Assembly: GCA_024036415.1 (NCBI GenBank)
Contig: JAMWET010003060.1
Location: forward strand, 51,001-115,000
Length of the DNA: 64,000 nt
Source: Prochilodus magdalenae
Taxonomy: Eukaryota > Chordata > Actinopteri > Characiformes > Prochilodontidae
Reading direction: 5' to 3'
Positions 1-11,569 of the stretch are shown piece by piece. The notes beneath the pieces are model-generated. The model was not told the origin of the DNA and made no database searches. It saw nothing but the letters and a program-made list of their open reading frames with translations. Made by a program: the position numbers and the translations under genes. The number at the start of each line of letters is the position of its first letter. The stretch's first letter is position 1.

Positions 1-340
1 TGTACGCCTACAGGATACCGAGTCAGCTACCTCATGCTACAGGATACCAAGTCATGTACCCCAAGCTACACAAGACCGAGTCGTCTACCTCAGGCTATAG
101 TTTACCGAGTCGTCTACCTCAGGCTATAGGTTACCGAGTCGTCTACCTCAAGCTGAAAGGTCCAGAGTCATTTACCTCTCACTGCAGGATACCGAGTCAT
201 CAGCCCCACACAACAGGATACCGAGTCGTCTACCCCACGCTAAAGCATACAGAGTCATCTACCCCACGCTACAGTATACCGAGTTGTCTCCCCCATGCTA
301 CAGGATACCGAATCATATACCCCACACTACAGGATGAGGA
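1..340. repeat. 29-bp minisatellite in an intron of gene A
   Basis: About eleven degenerate copies of a roughly 29-bp unit built around 'aggataccgagtc' and 'taccccacgctac'. It lies upstream of the stalk and transmembrane exons of gene A, so it is intronic. A shorter copy sits at the equivalent place in gene B (15888-16130). The open frame across it is a repeat artefact and is not coding. Confidence 0.85.
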
Positions 341-797
341 ACATCATGGGCTTTGGAGCCACTTTGCTGCCTCAGGGTTTAGACACTAGTTTAGTCAGAT
401 GGTGTTCATTTATATATAAAGTGACCTACATTATGTTTAAATTATAAAATTAACACATAGAACCAGACTTTTACTGCCAAATACTACCAAAGTCAACATT
501 CCCACCAGGAGAGAGAAAGTGAGAGAGGACAACATGCCAACAACCCCCACCCCAACTCCTCGAATGGAATTAAATGCACATCCACTACACCGATGGGTCT
601 CTTAGGGTATGGTAATAAAACCGAATGGTTCTATTTACTATAATGAGTTCTATTTACACCCAGTTATAGTTACACCATTTATACACCATATACACCTTCT
701 CCATCTGAGAGCACAGCTATCAGTAGATCATGTCTGTTTTCAACACATTATAAAAGTTTAAATGAACATGTTTTTATTGTTTAACGCACTACATCAG

Positions 798-1596
798 CAT
801 CACTAGTAGCAGTCCCATCTGCTGATGGACGTTTCCGTAAGTACACAGTCATTACCCATAATTCCATCTTTCATTATATATTCATGTCAAATGTTTTCAG
901 GTGACCCGACTGTGAATAATTGAATTCTGAACTGAGCCTTATACTGTGCATGGCCCTGTCTCTGTGTCTCTTGTCTGCAGGTTCCTCCCTCATCATCTCT
1001 GTATGTGTCTGTGGGGCTCTGCTGCTGATTGGAGGAGCAGCACTGATCATCTACAAACTGAGGAACCACATGAGACAGGGTATGTAAATTAGTATTTAGT
1101 CCTTTAGTCCCTCATTTAAAGCTAATGCTAAAGGCTCCCTCTAGTGGACACTGATGGACAATACACACAAAATACTATTCTGATATTTTTTGGCATCAAC
1201 TTTCACAGACTCAGTCGTAATCAGCCAGAGAACAGCCAAACAAAACACAGTGAGTGAAAATAATCTCAGTTCCTGATTAAAGACACCAGAATGACTGTCT
1301 GATCAAAAATCCTTAATATGTGGACTGTTTCTCTATCAAGTGTCCTCCTCTGATTTCAGGACGATGATGATGATGTTTATGAAAATATTCAACATGGAAA
1401 TCAATACAACCTCAACATGGGTCCCATCCACAACAGACCTGATGCCAACCCTAACAGATCAGACTTAGTCCACGAGGACTTTGATTCAAACACCAACCAA
1501 TCAGATTCTGAATATCAAAAGATTGTTGTCGACCCCAACCAATCAGATCCTGAATATGAGAAGATTGTCCGATCTGGGAGTCTGAGAAATTTATAA
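798..1596 (+). CDS. Gene A: CD300/pIgR-like receptor, 3' exons only
   Basis: This is the 3' end of a type I leukocyte receptor whose signal and Ig exons lie before the window. Exons seen: stalk 798-836, transmembrane 981-1079, linker 1209-1249, tail 1360-1596. The transmembrane exon encodes a hydrophobic stretch containing [12 protein letters not shown] with no charged residue, followed by YKLRNH. The linker reads DSVVISQRTAKQNT and ends in phase 0. The tail starts with an Asp run, then VYENI, SEYQKI and PEYEKI; SEYQKI fits the ITIM consensus. Assignment rests on near-identity with gene C, which has complete Ig domains. The stalk exon has lost its 5' half and original acceptor relative to B and C, but a nearby CAG at 795-797 restores the frame. 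An inhibitory role is inferred from the family. Confidence 0.8.
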
Positions 1597-2581
1597 AATC
1601 TCCCCAAATTCAGTAAATTTGAAATTAAAGACTCAACCTCAGTCTATGAACCCTGCTATCTCAATGCTACTTTTTTGTCCAGAATACAAAATAACGGGGT
1701 GTGTTTGGGTCATTTGCTTGTCCAGTGTAAATTTACTTGTCTGGGGTTACAACAGCAGGATAGACATTATGAATATTTCAGCTGGAGAGTTAAATACATA
1801 TCCAGTGTGTGAAATAGAGGACGTCCTGTTTATTATTATGATGTCATGCTGTCTGTTAGGTAAACATACATGCACAAATATAAATTCAGGGAAATGGCAT
1901 TGTTTAGCACCTTCACCCGCAATCTACAAGCTTCTGTCTATTGTGTTCTCAATTAACCTAAAGATCCAGCACTGGTCTGCCTCAGGGTGGCGCTGTAGTA
2001 AACTGTTCTGCCTCAGGGTGGCACTGTAGCAAACTGGTCTGCCTAAGTTGGTCCTCAGCAGCCTAGTAACTGTAACTATTCCTGGGATCCCTCTGAAAAG
2101 CATTACAGTAGCCTATGCTGTGGCATGTCTGGAAATCTGATAATGATTTTCCCAAGAATTCATTATTATTCATTTCTCCAACTGGAGACAGATCTCAGTG
2201 TGTGGGAGACCTACCAAACTATCCAGGAGCACTTCCAGAAGAAGAACTTTAACATTTTTCTACCATTTCACTGCCATTGAAGCTAGTATCGGTTCACTGT
2301 GGCCCTTGGACCCCCTGAACACCAGGGGGTATATTTCACATACTGTGCATATTCATATTATTGCTAATTAGTAGAGCTTTATTGCTTGGTTGATCAAGAT
2401 TCATTTTAGATTGCTAAAGGCATTTTCTTTTAATAGAACCTGTATATATTATATTATATATATATATCTTAATTCTTAGCATCCTGTAAATATCTCAAAG
2501 CTAGCAAAAAACTGAGCTCTGTTTTTCTGTGTCAGTATCATCTTCAGTTATTTCATCATGTATTTTGTGAATTTAACTCTC

Positions 2582-2587
2582 AATAAA
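2582..2587 (+). terminator. Poly(A) signal of gene A
   Basis: AATAAA about 1 kb after the gene A stop. The same AATAAA with the same flanks is found after genes B and C, which supports a shared 3'UTR end. Confidence 0.7.
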
Positions 2588-2715
2588 CATTTAATTGAAT
2601 TAATTACTTTTTGAAGTTTTTTCAGATCTTTATTTTTTAAGTTGCCCCTGTCACCGTTACACCTGGTTATAGTGTTCTTCAGGGTTTTGGTTGAAGTGTT
2701 CAAGTTTGGACTAAG

Positions 2716-3440
2716 CTAAGCATTAGAATTATAATTACATGTATCGCTAGGGTGTTGAATGAGCCTCGCTCCTTTCATAATGGACCCAATTCTAAAATCC
2801 TGGCTGAACTTACTTGTAAGGATGATGTCATTGGAGCGGTTCATTAATCCGTCTTGATCAGTTAAAACACACCACGTCTCCTGAGGTGACTGATGTCGAT
2901 CTATGCTGTTGATATGCTCCTGAACATCCCCATCACCCTGCACCTCATCACAGGGGTCGCCTTAGGCAATGTTCTCTGCTCTGCATGTGGGGGAACCCAC
3001 ATGCAGAGCAGAGTAGAATAAGGCTTTTGTTATTTATTCATTTATGTATTCGTATTTTATTTCAGTCAAAAGACTCAAAATTTGGTTTGGGAAGCTAAGG
3101 CACATCAGACATCTGACTTGAGAAGAGTGTTTTACTTAAGTCTCCGATCAGAAGACGATATTACAGCATCACAGACTCAAGCCTGAGCGCAGGTGGTGGC
3201 ATCTTGACAGTGATTGTCTAGGAAGCGACTCTCTGCCTCCCTCTGGTGGAAAGGACTGGTCTAGCACTGCCTCCTGCCACTGCTTGGTTTGCTCACCACA
3301 TCGAGTTGCTGCCCCCTGACACACTGTGCATGACCAGGTACATAAATCTACACATAGGCCATACATTAGAATTAGACTCTGATACAATAAAGTCATATGC
3401 TCATGCTGGGACCCTACTGGTGAGATTACTCTAGCCTAAG
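2716..3440. repeat. Recurrent spacer block, copy 1
   Basis: First of six long copies (others near 8.4, 11.6, 18.7, 27.3 and 35.3 kb) of an unidentified block. One end carries a 'ctccagaaggaga' to 'cctcagttcct' stretch (much of it missing in this copy), then 'agactcaa' with 'cctgagcacagg', then 'acatcgagttgctgcccc' and 'cattagaattagactctgac'. Short open frames occur on both strands but none is kept intact in every copy. It may be a decayed gene segment or an old repeat carried by the tandem duplication. I do not recognise it. Confidence 0.65.
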
Positions 3441-4639
3441 CCTGATAAACGCGGCATTTTTTATTTTCTGTGAAGCTGCTTTGAGACAACGTTTGTTGTA
3501 AAAAGTGCTATACTGATAAATATTGATAGATTGATTGATTGAAGACCAGGGTAATACAGTATACTGAGAAACAAATGAACTACAGTCTGGAACTGTAGAA
3601 CTACAGAGTGCTATAGTGAACTAGATGAGGGGTTCCTAATAAAGAGCTCAGTGATGTATATTGGGTAAAAATGTTCCAGGTTGCACGTCTGAAGAACATT
3701 TCAGTAAAAGCTCTTTATTCATAATTCAGTCTTTTGCTTTATATTCATGTTAAATGTGTTCAGATGTGAACCAGGGCTCTATGCTAGAAGCTGGAGCCAG
3801 AGGGTCCCTGGATTGATTCCAGACTACCAGGACACTGGATGTTCTAATTCCCTTCCTCTGCATCTCTACACCTGTATAGATACCTTTAATCAGCCTATAG
3901 ACTGATCAGATACCCTTCTGTGAATAAATGATGACAGGAGGTAAAAAGGGTTTATGTTTCCGTTCTGTTATTGGTGCTCGCGGAGGTGTTACACATTATT
4001 GGATGTGTCATAGGGGACTCGTTTTTATCCTGTGAGATTATTAAAGATAATTTCACTTTTATAATTTTTCAGTGCATTTATTCTGAATAATTACAGGTTC
4101 ATGATCCAACACAGGTCATGATTACAATGAGAAGGTAAATAATTATGTTGGTGTTGTCATTTTCATTAGAGTTAGGCTTAAGGTTAGAGTTAGGACTAGG
4201 TTGAAGATTCAGGTTAAATTAATGATAGGGCTAGGGTTAATTGTAGGATTAGGGATAAAATTAAGATTAAGGTTGGGGTATGGTTATGGTAAAGGTTAGT
4301 ACTAGGGTTAAGGTTCAAGTCCTTAAACCTGAATTGAGCATAATACCGACAAAATTCCAGGAAAAAGTCTTACAGTGGGATCACCCCATTCTGGGGAATA
4401 GTAAAGTTTGTTCCAAAATTAGGCCTGGATTAAATTCTTGCCTGGCCACCAGGTGGCGTATTCCAGAGCTATTTCTTGGAATTTAATTGGCATTCCAAAT
4501 GAATTATTTCCCCCCTCTATTACCTTACATTGTTATTCTGGTCTATTTCTATGGCACATTCCTAATCAAAGGTCTTTTTTCCTAACCATTGAAAAATTTG
4601 ACTAAGACTTACGAAAAAGAACACAAAAGGTTGTGCAAT
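3441..4639. other. Spacer with Tc1-like scrap and degenerate GGTTAG repeat
   Basis: No gene seen. At about 3961-4100 there is a short stretch resembling the 3' end of the Tc1-like remnants at 51.8, 52.8 and 38.1 kb ('ttattggtgctcgcgg', 'ggtgttacac'). At about 4165-4320 there is a degenerate G/T-rich simple repeat with GGTTAG-like words. Confidence 0.5.
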
Positions 4640-4870
4640 ATAGTTAACTGAGTTTGTAGTTCTTGCTGCTTTGAGAATCTCCAGTTCACAGTGTACATCA
4701 GTCTAGCAAAGACAGGATCCACTCCTGAATCCTGCCGGTCATTGTTACTGAGGTCCCACTCTTTCACGGAGGATGTATCCAGTTTCAAAACCAGTTTTCC
4801 CTACGATTCCTCAACATCAGTCTGCAGACAGCCAGCATAACAGAATGTCAGAATTGAGGGACTGCAATTA
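4640..4870 (-). pseudogene. NLR (NLRC3-like) LRR exon remnant, copy 1
   Basis: On the minus strand this reads like the start of a leucine-rich repeat exon of fish-specific NLR proteins: the frame holds WDLSNNDRQDSGVDPV, close to the familiar LSNNDLQDSGV repeat. The copy is short, has no flanking NACHT or further LRR exons, and recurs at 7.0, 9.6 and 25.6 kb. It is debris from an NLR-C type gene spread by duplication. Confidence 0.6.
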
Positions 4871-5269
4871 AACAGTGTAACACAATATGTTCATGATGGT
4901 GATGGTGACATAGCATTTACACCTCTGCACACTTAAACTAGACACACCAGTGTCTTTAGGACAAAGCAATGAATTTTGAGAATAGTTTTGAGGTAGCCTA
5001 TTATAAAGTAATCTCTTTAAAGTAATCACAGAGTGATTGGGGCAAGTGCATCCCTGTCTGTCCCATATACAGAGTTTGTTGGTTCTCCGACCTTGTCTTC
5101 AGTTTGTCAGCCATGCTAACAGAATTTGCGCCTTTGTCTGAGGCCTAAGTGATTTCAGGCCTGTTTCTCCTGGACCTTTCACTCTAGGGACACCAAACTT
5201 AGATAGGCTGTATGTCCTGATAGGCTCATAGAAATATCTGATATTTATTCTCCACTGACCTCACACACA

Positions 5270-5460
5270 CCAAGTCTCCTGAAAACCCCCAGTTGATGTC
5301 AATCTATGCTGTGGATATGCTCCTGAACTCCAGAAGGAGAAGGGCTTCTCCCCAATACCTGGTCTGGATTGTGATTCCACCAACCTCATCCCTATCACCC
5401 TGCATCTCATCACAGGGGTTGCCGTAGGCAATGTTCCCTCAGTTCCCTGAGTTTTAATTA
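5270..5460. repeat. Partial copy of the recurrent spacer block
   Basis: Contains 'ctgaactccagaaggaga', 'accctgcatctcatcacagg' and 'ttaggcaatgttccctcag'-like words shared with the blocks at 18.9, 27.4 and 35.5 kb. It lies just upstream of the orphan tail exon. Confidence 0.55.
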
Positions 5461-5572
5461 AGATTTGGCCAAGTCTTCAGTAAGTGCTGTTAATCATTAC
5501 AAGGTCTAAAACACAGTTCATCTCCACAGTTCAGCTCCAAGTCCTAAATATTTCTGCTCTGTCTGCTCTCAG

Positions 5573-5818
5573 GTCTTTCCTGTGGTCTTTGAACATGAGG
5601 AGATTAAGTACACCAAAGATGCACTGACTTCATGCACTGACACCTCTGAGATAGATATTCACTTCACCCAGCAACTACCCAAACACCCAAAGCCCACCTA
5701 CACCACTGTGAGTCTCCAGAAGAACCCAGCTTCACTCCCTGATGCTACAGTAACCTTCAGTAAGGAGGAAACTGAGACCTTGTACAGCTTTATCAAACCC
5801 GGCACAGGACTGGAATAG
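5573..5818 (+). CDS. Orphan or alternative terminal tail exon, downstream of gene A
   Basis: An acceptor (tctgctctcag) is followed by an 82-codon open frame ending in TAG. The reading frame starts in phase 0. The peptide contains QLPKHPKPTYTTV, a QKNPAS segment, and TLYSFI near the C-terminus; TLYSFI fits an ITSM (TxYxxI). It is clearly homologous to the last exon of gene E ([13 protein letters not shown] then TVYATI) and to 22000-22212. Its phase-0 acceptor matches the phase-0 donor of the gene A linker exon (1249), so an alternative 3' splice from gene A is possible. It could also be the leftover end of a deleted gene. No other exon was found next to it. Confidence 0.65.
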   Translation, partial: VFPVVFEHEEIKYTKDALTSCTDTSEIDIHFTQQLPKHPKPTYTTVSLQKNPASLPDATVTFSKEETETLYSFIKPGTGLE

Positions 5819-7020
5819 CTTTAGCAGAACGCTGCCATGGTAAACACTCTAGAACTTTTATTTATTTAGTGTAAAAACACTGTTAAAGTTCCAAAATGTT
5901 CCACTCATCTCCCAGTCCATATACAGAACCTAAGATTCTCACTTCATCATTCCTGATGTGATAAATATCTTCTTTTACTCTATGCTCTGTGTGTTTACTT
6001 ATGTACCTTCTTTTCTGGCCACTAGGTGGTGGTGGTGACCAATTTCAGATTTCATATACAGCATGAAACTTTGTTTAGTGACAGTAAGTGTGTGGTACCA
6101 TTAGATATGCATAGCACAGTTCACCACAGTTAAAACTTTTCACTCTACCATGATGATGATAATGATGATGATGATGATGATGATGATGATAAGGATGATG
6201 ATGAGACATGGCATGTACATGTCTATGAAAGGCAATGTAGTTAAATATCCCTAAACAAACAGCATTCAGTCCCATGTAAAGAACAATCTTGGAATTTTGC
6301 AATGGAGTGTTTTAATAACCATTTAAGAGAATCGGAAATCGTATAAACTATCACTATAACACAATGAACAACAAGAGACATGCATTATCTGTGCTATGAT
6401 TTAGAACTTCACATTAGGTCGTTATATTCACAATGGAAAGTTTGGTTCAGTGCAGGCCCACGAGGGTGATATCATTTATACAAAACAGCGAAAATACAAT
6501 ATGGTAAAATACAATTATGCAGCCTTAGTCTCAGTTACTGAGAGATGCTTTAATGATGGTTACACCAACTACTTGACAATAATAATATATATGTCAGTCT
6601 GAATTTGAAAAGAAGGATATAAATATACAGGATATCAGAGTAGAAGGAGGAGGAGTTTCAGGTATGTATCTCCCACCAAACATTAACTTCAGTTATTCCA
6701 TATGACATTCAAAACCCAGATTACAACAACCTAGATACCCACAACAGCCTTCTTCTCACAGTTCATACACTGACATACCAAAGGTCGTGGGATAGCAGTC
6801 TGTAAACTGATTATTTAGTGCTGTTTCCTCAGGGGATTGCTTGGGAATACCCACACCTGTTGTGAGGTGTTATCTTGGGAGTGAGGTCGAACACTTGATT
6901 TCAGGGTGCTCAAAGCAAGGTGACGTGAACGATCAGAGAATATTCCCTTAAGATTGCTATTCTGATCCTGGAAATTAATAATTCATTTTAAGGGTATGTT
7001 GCTAATCAAACATCTTTGTT
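5819..7020. other. Spacer, no gene seen
   Basis: Contains a short (TGA)n microsatellite at about 6150-6205 whose minus-strand frame gives a meaningless poly-His. The segment 6650-6800 is a diverged copy of 25260-25420 and of 36070-36170. No exon could be supported. Confidence 0.5.
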
Positions 7021-7029
7021 CTTAAACAT

Positions 7030-7240
7030 TTGAAGTTTTGACTAGGATTTACTAAGCAGAACACAAAAGGTTGTGCAGTGTAGTTAATTGAGTTTGTAGT
7101 TCTTCCTGATGTGAGAATCTCCAGTTCACAGTGTAAATCAGTCCAGCAAAGACAGGATCCACTCCTAAATCCTGCAGGTCATTGTTACTGAGGTCCCACT
7201 CTTTTAGGGAGGATGTATCTAGTTTTCAAACTAATCCCAG
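7030..7240 (-). pseudogene. NLR (NLRC3-like) LRR exon remnant, copy 2
   Basis: Minus-strand homologue of 9600-9840 with the same 'gtcattgttactgaggtccc' core that encodes LSNND in reverse. Isolated and without the other NLR exons. Confidence 0.6.
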
Positions 7241-8099
7241 TTTTTCCACAAATGTTTTTTTTACTAAGATTCCTCAACATCAGTCTGCAGACAGACAGCA
7301 CACCAGAATGTCAGAATTGAATGTCATTGGTCTGGAGGTCCAAATATTTCAGGGGGTTCTGCTTTTTTCTCAAATATAAAATATTAGTCTCCAAATCAGA
7401 CGTTCTGACCACCTGACACCAACAACACCATAAGCACACCAAGGGGCTTAAGACGAGTGCATCCCTGCCTGTCCTGTGCCTGTGTAGTGACCCTAGCCCC
7501 AGCTACAGCTAGGTCTTGTTGCCTTCCAATCCGAGGAAACCCTGGTACTTGATATGCTGTCAAACACCTTCCCCTAAGACAGATACGAGTCACCCAAGTC
7601 GAACAGCACACCCCAGACTTTACTGTTCAAGACACTGTACTTTTGATCTAAGAGGGACGGGGCTGTTAGCACACAGGAGGATAAATCAATCAAAGAGTCT
7701 GGCCCATCTATGGCACGCAAGGTCAAGATGGATGGACTGCAATTAAACAGTGTTACACAATGTGTTCATGATGGTGACATGTAGCATTCACAGCTCTGTA
7801 ACTCTGCACACTTAAACTAGATACATCAGTGTTTTAGGACAAAGCAGTGAATTTTGAGAATTGTTTTAAAGTAATCTACGCTACACTTCCAAAAGTATGA
7901 TGTGAATCCTTTCTCCCTTTGGCATAGATGAGAAAATATTCCAAATAACAGCTATCTTTAAGCAGTCTTTAAATCAGTGGTCCTTATCAGTGGACATAGA
8001 AAGGGTCATTAAGGCACAGAGGGCCATGTGACCAGTGCATCAGTGTCTTTACTATTACTGTCCAGCTAAATCTATTTCTTGTCGGCACCTAGGGGTCTG

Positions 8100-8480
8100 T
8101 GAAGAAACGTGGAGAAGACAAAGGAGAACTCACACCCAACATACTCCTCTGTCCATCAACGGTGCTGCTGTGGAGAGGGTGAGCAGCACCAAGTTCCAGG
8201 GTGTTCAATCACAGAGGACCTCTCCTGGAGAGACAACACAGCGTCACTGGCCAGGAAGGCTCATCAGTGTCTCTACTTTCTCCACAAGCTAAGAAGAGCT
8301 AGAGCCCCCCCTCCCCCATCATGTACACCTTCTACAAAAAGTCCATCCTGACCAGCTATATCATTGTGTGGTACTAGGCCTGCACAGGACCCTCCAGCGC
8401 ACAGTGTGGGCAGCTGAGAAGATCGTCCGCACCTCTCTCCCCTCTCCTTCTCTTCAACGTTTCCTTCCAACGCTATCCTG
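8100..8480 (+). mobile_element. LINE (L2-type) reverse transcriptase fragment, unit 1
   Basis: Frame-broken remains of the C-terminal half of a non-LTR retrotransposon ORF2: words equivalent to EKTKE, SINGAAVERVSSTKF and LARKAHQCLYFLHKLRRA appear in two frames. It matches the longer fragments at 10.8 and 26.1 kb. The stretch just after it (about 8508-8575) has 'atactttattgatccc', a common 3' end of fish non-LTR elements. Confidence 0.75.
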
Positions 8481-8559
8481 GTTCAAATGGCATTCTGGTC
8501 ACTCTGATAGATAGATACTTTATTGATCCCAGAGGGAAATTCAATTTTTTATTTTTATT

Positions 8560-9330
8560 TTAGATAGATAAACCTCGTACCAGGGATCACCCGATTCAAC
8601 CGTCCCCCAGTTCCTCAGGTCATTGTAGAGGCCTAATTGTGGATTCCAGTGCAGCATTGCTACAGCTCTGGGTGTTTCGCCATCAGCAAGTATCTGATTT
8701 CAAGGTTAGATATCCTACAACTATTAACATGACAGTAAATATTTGTTAGTTGCTCAAAAAGGATTGTAGTTATACACAGTTTCAATTGACTGGGCAGTCT
8801 ACTGTTAAATCAGCACAGCATTATAGGGGTTACATTTGAATGGTTTTGAATCCCAGAGTCTGGGTTTGGAAGCTAACAGGTTTCAGACCTGAAGGAGACC
8901 ATGCAGCATCAAAGACTCAAACCTGAGCAAAAGCTGCGCAGAGAGCTCTCCTTAAGTAAGCCTCACACTGGTGGTAGCGTCTTGACAGTGACAGGGATGG
9001 GTCTAGTACTGCGTTCTACCACTGTTTTGTTGGCTGCTTTGTGTATCTCTCTGACAGCAACACAACATCGAGTTGCTACCCCTTTACAATGACGTGCATG
9101 ACAACGTAGATAAATACATACACAAGACTTCCTTTAGAATTAGACTCTGACACTATAGAGTTATATGCTTAAGTTGAGACACTACTGGTGAGATTACTGT
9201 AGCCAAAGGCTGATATACATGGCATGGATAATTTTGTCTTGCAAGCTGAGGGTGCAGAGAGGTAAATAAAAAAAAAGTATATGACTCAGTTTAAACTTCA
9301 TGTTGACAGATAGAGGAAGGAAGTGATGTT
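8560..9330. repeat. Recurrent spacer block, copy 2
   Basis: Same block as 11570-12430 and 27420-28330, including 'accagggatcacccgattca', 'gtggattccagtgcagcatt', 'cagagagctctcc' and 'gaggaaggaagtgatg'. No coding function could be assigned. Confidence 0.65.
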
Positions 9331-9599
9331 TATAAACTCAAGAGAAACGTTAACAGAGCAGACTGATCTTACATTCCAAGAAAAAGCTTTAGAGTGGGAT
9401 CACCCCATTCTGGGGAATCGTGAAGTTGAAGAAAATTGGGACTGGATTAAATTTGTGTCCACCCAGTGACATATTCCAGAGTTATATTTTGGAATTTGAT
9501 TGGCAATCCAAATGTATAATTTTTCTTCTATTTACCTAGATTGCTATTCTGATCTTGAAAAATAATTATTCATTATTATTTATGGTTATGGTACATTCC

Positions 9600-9840
9600 T
9601 AATCAAATGTCTTTGTTTCTAACCATCTAAAATTTTGACTTACGAATACAAAAGGTCATGCAGTATAGTTAACTGAGTTTGTAGTTCTTGCTGACCTTTA
9701 AATCTCCAGTTCACAGTGTACATCAGTCCAGCACAGACTGGATCCACTCCTGAATCCTGCAGGTCATTGTTACTGAGGTCCCACTCTTTTAGAGAGGATG
9801 TATCTAGTTTAAAAACTAATCCCAGTTTTTCCACAAGTAT
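9600..9840 (-). pseudogene. NLR (NLRC3-like) LRR exon remnant, copy 3
   Basis: The best preserved of the four copies. The minus-strand frame includes SSLKEWDLSNNDLQDSGV, typical of the first leucine-rich repeat after the NACHT region in fish NLR-C genes. The frame then runs into unrelated sequence and stops, so it cannot encode an NLR. Confidence 0.65.
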
Positions 9841-10804
9841 TTTTCATATGATTCCTCAACATCAGTCTGCAGACAGACAACACAACAGAATGTCAGAATT
9901 GAATGTCATTGGTCCAGAGGTCCAAATATTTCAGAAAGTTCTGTATTTCTAAAAATTTGACCCAAATCCCTTTTTCCTATTGGAATAGATGAGAGTATCC
10001 CAAATATAAAATATTAGTCTCTAAATCAGACGTTCTGACCACCTGACACCAACAACACCATAAACACACCAAGGGGCTTAAGATGAGTGCATCCCTGCCT
10101 GTTCTTTGCCTGCGTTGTAACCCTAGCCCCAGCTACAGCTAGGTCTTGTTGCCTCCGAAGAAACCCTGGTACTTGATATATTGTCAAACACCTTCTCCTG
10201 AGCTCCCACACTGAATTTCAGACAGATACGAGTCACCCAAGTTGAACAGCACACCCCAGACTTTACTGCTCCAGACACTTTTGATCTAAGAGGGACGGTG
10301 CTGTTAGCACATAGGAGGATAAATCAATCAAAGAGTCTGGCCCATCTATTGCACGCAAGGTCAAGATGGATGGACTGCAGTTAAACAGTGTTACACAATG
10401 TGTTCATGATGGTGACATGTAGCATTCACAGCTCTGTAACTCTGCACACTTAAACTAGATACATCAGTGTTTTTAGGACAAAGCAGTGAATTTTGAGAAT
10501 TGTTTTAAAATAATCTACGCTACACTTCCAAAAGTATGATGTGAATCCTTTCTCCCTTTGGCATGAGAAAATATTCCAAATAACAGCCTATCTTTAAGCA
10601 GTCTTTAAATCAGTGGTCCTGATCAGTGGACATAGACAGTGTCATTAAGGCACAGAGGGCCATGTGACCAGTGCATCAGTATCTTTACTATTACTGTGCC
10701 ATGGCCCTAACTCCAGCTAAATCTACTTCTTGTCCACACCTAGGGGTCTAGCACTTATTCCCAAGCCCCTGCATTAAATTTCCAATAAGTACGAATCTCC
10801 AAAG

Positions 10805-11540
10805 CCAAAATGTGCACAATAGTAGCAGTACGGGTCAGCAGTAACATACCCACCACCATCATACTGAACAGGTTGGCCAACCAAGGATGTGTGCTTACCC
10901 CCGTTCTATTCATTCTGGCGACCCACGACTGCACACCGTCATACTCCTCCAACCTTCTTATGAAGTTTGATGATGACACGACCATAGAGACAAACTACAG
11001 GAGCGAAGTGAGTCGCTTGGCCTCATGGTGCAAACACAACAATCTCTCTCTGAACGCGGAGAAGACGAAGGAGAACTCACACCCAGCATACTCCTCTGTC
11101 CATCAACGGTGCTGCTGTGGAAAAGGTGAGCAGCACTAAGTTCCAAGGTGTTCAAGTCACAGAGGACCTCTCCTGGAGAGACAACACAGCGTCACTGGCC
11201 AGGAAGGCTCACCAGTGTCTCTACTTTCTTCACATGCTCAGAAGAGCTAAAGCCTCCACCCCCATCACGTGCACTTTCTACAGAGGGGCCATCGAGAGCA
11301 TCCTCACCAGCTGTATCACTGTCTGGTACAAGGCCTGCACAGCATCCTGCAGCAGGGCCCTCCAGCACATCGTGTGAGCAGCTGAGAGGATCATCCGCAC
11401 CTCTCTCCCCTCCCTTCAGGACTTATCCAGCCCCCACCTTACCCATAAAGCCCTCTGCTTGGCAGGAGACCCTACCCACCCGCTACACAGCCTCTTCAAC
11501 CTGCTGCCGTCAGGGAGGAGACTGCGGAGTCTCGGGGATA
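10805..11540 (+). mobile_element. LINE (L2-type) reverse transcriptase fragment, unit 2
   Basis: Carries the reverse transcriptase palm motif region: a QGCVLTPVLF-like motif, then the catalytic box as FDDDTT (usually YADDT or FVDDT), then WCKHNNLSLNAEKTKE. A frameshift near 11090 moves the remaining NGAAVEKVSSTKFQGV and ARKAHQCLYF parts to other frames. It is 5'-truncated and dead. Confidence 0.85.
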
Positions 11541-11569
11541 GGACCAGCAGCTGAGGGACAGCTCCATAT

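Noticed and set aside
4165..4320. Interstitial telomere-like (TTAGGG) array
   Set aside because: The words are GGTTAG-like but too degenerate and mixed; a simple repeat is the safer description.
6075..6302. His-rich 75-codon minus-strand ORF
   Set aside because: Produced by a (TGA)n microsatellite.
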